From positions 8,308,001-8,372,000 of the forward strand of contig NZ_CP045643.1 in NCBI RefSeq assembly GCF_009498275.1: a stretch of 64,000 bases of DNA, written 5' to 3'. Origin of the DNA: Streptomyces fagopyri. GTDB taxonomy: Bacteria > Actinomycetota > Actinomycetes > Streptomycetales > Streptomycetaceae. The position numbers were made by a program, and so were the translations under genes. Shown here one piece after another: positions 61,306 to 64,000 of this stretch. Every line of letters begins with the position of its first letter. Position 1 is the first letter of the stretch. The notes under the pieces were generated by a model. The model saw nothing but the letters and a program-made list of their open reading frames with translations, was not told the DNA's origin and did no database searches.

Positions 61306-62381
61306 CCGTTCTGCCCTCACCCCTCACCGAGTCCGCCGCTCCCCGTTCCGCCACGGCGCCCACCTTCGCGGTGATCTCCGGCGCGCAGGTGCAGCAGGCA
61401 CTCGCCGGACGCGAACGACAGCTCGTGGAACTGGTCGAGGCCGCCTACCGGCTGCACGGCGCCGGGGACTCGGTCAACCCGCCCTCGTACTTCCTGCGCT
61501 TCCCCGACCGCCCGGCGGACCGGATCATCGCGCTGCCCGCGTCCATCGGCGGGCCGATCCGGGTGGACGGCATGAAGTGGATCTCCAGCTTCCCGGGCAA
61601 CGTCCAGGCGGGCATCCCCCGGGCCTCCGCGGTCCTCGTCCTCAACGACCACGACACCGGCTACCCCTTCGCCTGCCTGGAGAGCTCCGTCATCAGCGCC
61701 ACCAGGACCGCGGCCTCCGCCGCGCTGGCGGCCGACCGGCTCAGCCACGGCCGCCCCCGCCCCACCCGGGTCGGATTCGTCGGCACCGGCCTCATCGCCC
61801 GCTACATCCACACCTTCCTGGCAGGCACCGGCTGGACCTTCGACACCGTGGGCGTGCACGACCTGTCGGCCGACAGCGCGGCGGGCTTCTCCGGCTATCT
61901 GCGGGAGGCCGGGACCACCGGGCACGCCCCTGGGATCACGGTCCACGACAGCACCGAGGAGCTGATCCGCGCCAGCGACCTGGTGGTCTTCGCGACCGTC
62001 GCGGGCGAACCCCATGTCACCGACCCGGACTGGTTCTCCCACCACCCCCTGGTCCTGAACGTGTCGCTGCGCGACCTCGCCCCCGAGGTGCTGCTCGCCG
62101 CCGCCAACATCGTCGACGACGTCGAGCACTGCCTGAAGGCCGACACCTCGCCCCACCTGGCCGAACAGCTCACCGGCGGCCGGGACTTCCTGGACGGCAC
62201 CCTCGACGACGTGCTGACCGGACGGCTGACCCCGCCGGCCGACCGGACCGTGATCTTCTCGCCCTTCGGGCTCGGTGTCCTCGACCTCGCCGTCGGCAAG
62301 TACGTGTACGACGAAGTGGCCCGGAAGGGGGACCTGCGTCTCGTCGACGACTTCTTCCACGACCTGCGTCGGTACGGCTGA
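61302..62381 (+). CDS. sbnB: SbnB-like 2,3-diaminopropionate biosynthesis enzyme
   Basis: A 359-residue member of the ornithine cyclodeaminase/mu-crystallin family. FAVISGAQVQQALAGRERQ at the N-terminus, RIIALPASIGGPIRVDGMKWISSFPGN, and a Rossmann motif VGFVGTGLIARYIHTFL match SbnB. SbnB oxidatively splits N-(1-amino-1-carboxyl-2-ethyl)-glutamate with NAD to give L-2,3-diaminopropionate and 2-oxoglutarate. GGAGG lies 6 bases before ATG 61302, which overlaps the oxygenase stop. The 2-oxoglutarate by-product could feed the oxygenase next door; this is inference. Confidence 0.88.
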   Translation: MTVLPSPLTESAAPRSATAPTFAVISGAQVQQALAGRERQLVELVEAAYRLHGAGDSVNPPSYFLRFPDRPADRIIALPASIGGPIRVDGMKWISSFPGNVQAGIPRASAVLVLNDHDTGYPFACLESSVISATRTAASAALAADRLSHGRPRPTRVGFVGTGLIARYIHTFLAGTGWTFDTVGVHDLSADSAAGFSGYLREAGTTGHAPGITVHDSTEELIRASDLVVFATVAGEPHVTDPDWFSHHPLVLNVSLRDLAPEVLLAAANIVDDVEHCLKADTSPHLAEQLTGGRDFLDGTLDDVLTGRLTPPADRTVIFSPFGLGVLDLAVGKYVYDEVARKGDLRLVDDFFHDLRRYG

Positions 62382-62419
62382 AGCGGAACCACCTCAGCCC
62401 TGGCATCAGGAGGCCCACC

Positions 62420-63463
62420 GTGCCCGTCATCTCCGCTCCCCACGCCTTCAACGAAAGCCAGCTCTACGTCGACCTCCGGTCGATCCTCGGGCATTCGCTG
62501 TATCTGAAGTGCGAAGGCTTCAACTTCGCCGGCTCCATCAAGTTGAAAGCGGCGAACGAGATGGTGGAGAGCGCCGAGCGCGAGGGGGTCCTGAAGCCGG
62601 ACTCGATCCTGGTGGAGTCGTCGTCCGGGAACCTGGGCGTGGCCCTGAGCACGATCGCCGCGAGCAAGGGCTACCAGTTCCTGTGCGTCACGGACTCCCG
62701 GTGCAACCTCTCGACCCGACTGCTGATGGAGGCGCTCGGCAGCGAGGTGCACGTCATCTCCGAACTGGACGCCAACGCGGGTTTCCTCGGCGCGCGGATC
62801 GACTACGTCCGCGCGCTGTGCGCCTCCGACGACCGGTACGTGTGGCTCAGCCAGTACACCAACCCGGGCAACTGGAAGGCGCACTACCGCACGACGGCGC
62901 CCGAGATCGCCAGCTACTTCCCGGGCCTGGACGTCCTGTTCGTCGGGGCGGGCACCACCGGGACCCTGATGGGCTGCGCACGCTACTTCCGCACATGGCA
63001 CCGGCCGGTGCGGATCGTCGCCGTCGACAGCGTCGGCTCGGTGGCCTTCGGCGGCACACCGGGCCGCCGGATGATCCCGGGCCTGGGCATGAGCATGCGG
63101 CCGCCCCTGCTCGACGAGTCCTTCGTGGACGAGGTGATCCGGGTGGAGGAGGCGGACACCATCCGCACGTGCCACCGGCTGGCCCGCCGCGGCTTCGTCT
63201 TCGGCGGCTCCACCGGGACGGTGGTCAGCGGGGCCATGGACTGGCTGGGCCGGCAGGACGCGCCCGGCATCACCGCGGTGGCCATCGCCCCCGACCTCGG
63301 TGAGCGGTACCTCGACACCATCTACCAGACCAACTGGCTGCAGGATCTCTACGGCGAGAACATTCTCGACCCCGAACAGGTGGCCGTCGGTCAGAGCGGC
63401 GCCGGGCCCGCGCCCGACCCACCCGAACCGCCGGACACGCCTCCCCGACGCCGAAGCCGCTGA
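62420..63463 (+). CDS. sbnA: SbnA-like PLP enzyme for 2,3-diaminopropionate biosynthesis
   Basis: A 347-residue fold-type II PLP enzyme of the cysteine-synthase family. The PLP Lys is in GFNFAGSIKLKAANEM, the carboxylate loop in ESSSGNLGVALS, the phosphate loop in GAGTTGTLMGC, and C-terminal GGSTGTVVSGAM is conserved. SbnA joins O-phosphoserine and glutamate to form the substrate of SbnB. GTG 62420 follows CAGGAGG at 6 bases. The protein ends in a Pro/Arg tail of 25 residues absent in typical SbnA. It is the last gene of the operon. Confidence 0.88.
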   Translation: MPVISAPHAFNESQLYVDLRSILGHSLYLKCEGFNFAGSIKLKAANEMVESAEREGVLKPDSILVESSSGNLGVALSTIAASKGYQFLCVTDSRCNLSTRLLMEALGSEVHVISELDANAGFLGARIDYVRALCASDDRYVWLSQYTNPGNWKAHYRTTAPEIASYFPGLDVLFVGAGTTGTLMGCARYFRTWHRPVRIVAVDSVGSVAFGGTPGRRMIPGLGMSMRPPLLDESFVDEVIRVEEADTIRTCHRLARRGFVFGGSTGTVVSGAMDWLGRQDAPGITAVAIAPDLGERYLDTIYQTNWLQDLYGENILDPEQVAVGQSGAGPAPDPPEPPDTPPRRRSR

Positions 63464-63530
63464 ACGACGCGTCTCCGGGCCACGCCGGTGCGACGGCGTC
63501 CGGTGCGCGGGCCCACGTCGTGAACGGGCC

Positions 63531-63617
63531 CGCGTCCGGTTCGGCCCGTACCCGAGTCGGGTCCGCGTCCGGTTCGGTCCGTACCCGAGTCGGGTCCGCG
63601 TCCGGTTCGGTCCCGTC
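63531..63617. repeat. 33-bp tandem repeat, about 2.6 copies
   Basis: Units begin CGCGTCCGGTTCGG at 63531, 63564 and 63597; copies 1 and 2 differ by one base, copy 3 breaks off. Confidence 0.9.
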
Positions 63618-63630
63618 TCGGGTACGGACC
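63577..63630. terminator. long hairpin within the repeat, probable bidirectional terminator
   Basis: GGTCCGTACCCGAG at 63577-63590 pairs perfectly with CTCGGGTACGGACC at 63617-63630, loop 26 bases. It lies between convergent genes. Confidence 0.5.
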
Positions 63631-63773
63631 CGAGGCACGGTCGGCGCCCCCCGACCGGCGGACGCCGAGTTCGTGGAGCTCTGGGCGGCGGTCTTCGGCG
63701 GCGGCCCGGCACGGTCACCCTCCGGGCCCGGCGAGCACGCGGGCGGGCTCGCCCCGTACGGGTTCCGCGGCGG

Positions 63774-64000
63774 TCAGCCCGGCTTCTCGCCGGTCTGGCA
63801 GACCTGGCGGGCGATCTCGCGCAGCTTGATGTTGCGGTCCTGCGATGCCTTCTTGAGCACCTTGAAGGCAGCGTTCTCGGGCAGCCCGTAGCGCTCCATG
63901 AGGATGCCCATCGCCTCGCCGATCTCGTGGCGGGTCTCCAGGGCGTCGCCGAGCTGCTGGTGCGTGCGGGCCGCCGAGAAGGCCACGGCGGCGTGCGAGG
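63774..64000 (-). CDS. ANTAR-domain regulator, C-terminal part (5' end outside window)
   Basis: About 75 residues are visible; the frame runs off the right edge. The sequence AFSAARTHQQLGDALETRHE, GEAMGILMERYGLPENAAF and LREIARQVC is a complete ANTAR domain, which binds RNA hairpins to prevent termination; the preceding residues look like the end of a GAF sensor. GAF-ANTAR proteins of actinobacteria usually act alone or after a kinase. Confidence 0.85.
   Translation of the reverse strand, partial: SHAAVAFSAARTHQQLGDALETRHEIGEAMGILMERYGLPENAAFKVLKKASQDRNIKLREIARQVCQTGEKPG

Larger units (their letters stand above)
63464..63773. other. convergent intergenic region with repeats, no gene seen
   Basis: 310 bases between sbnA and the ANTAR gene, dominated by a 33-bp repeat and a hairpin, both listed separately. 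No coding sequence. Confidence 0.5.

Noticed and set aside
1..64000. tRNA or rRNA genes, complete insertion sequences, integrase and att sites
   Set aside because: None was recognised by eye in the gaps between genes. A tRNA or IS search tool would be needed to exclude weak cases.

Overview
The window is high-GC actinobacterial DNA. Codon use is strongly GC3-biased, GTG starts are frequent, and leucine TTA codons are rare enough to stand out. Gene content (SapB-type class III lanthipeptide genes, a DUF2637 protein, a SpoIIE-type phosphatase, DUF899, DUF427, WYL and HxlR regulators) points to Streptomyces or a very close relative. The mixture of specialised-metabolism islands, isolated enzymes and broken genes looks like accessory or chromosome-arm DNA. 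All assignments were made by reading the sequence; no database search was run.

Layout. 1-4.2 kb: tail of a sulfotransferase-like gene, a CchA-like hydroxyornithine formyltransferase, and a flavoprotein fused to a TPR/TTC38-like region. 4.4-5.7 kb: a small secreted peptide with a QDTGWGG repeat, then a dimethylargininase. 5.7-11.5 kb: a partly decayed stretch with intact SDR, DUF427, MarR and F420-reductase-like genes among fragments of an IS-associated helper, an SDR, a TetR and an aldo/keto reductase. 11.5-34 kb: mostly single housekeeping-like or stress genes (permease, DUF1963, GH87-like glucanase, ene-reductase, DUF2637, DUF899, class V aminotransferase, MFS/TetR pair, FHA-flavoprotein fusion, L,D-transpeptidase, metallophosphoesterase, ExeM/NucH nuclease), many bounded by strong hairpins.

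34.3-41.4 kb holds a compact class III lanthipeptide operon: synthetase LanKC, a 41-residue precursor with two labionin motifs, and two ABC half-transporters. The synthetase carries an in-frame TTA codon, so production probably depends on the bldA tRNA.

41.5-53.9 kb carries an SDR, an HchA-type deglycase, an AlkX-like winged-helix protein, a DinB/WYL divergent pair with a 29-bp palindrome, a large PAS/GAF/PP2C/HATPase phosphatase, an NTF2/HxlR divergent pair, an AlkD-like protein and a glyoxalase.

54.3-63.5 kb is the most unusual region: five co-directional genes encoding a membrane protein of the Pls/PosA type that has a carrier domain but no adenylation domain, a separate (truncated C)-A-PCP-TE synthetase, a SyrP-like iron/2-oxoglutarate oxygenase, and SbnB and SbnA homologues that make L-2,3-diaminopropionate. 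Together they look like a split, membrane-anchored assembly line for a diaminopropionate-containing peptide or polymer. The window ends in an ANTAR regulator.

At least nine different short tandem repeats (6-60 bp units) lie in intergenic DNA or in small genes, which is a recurring feature of this stretch.
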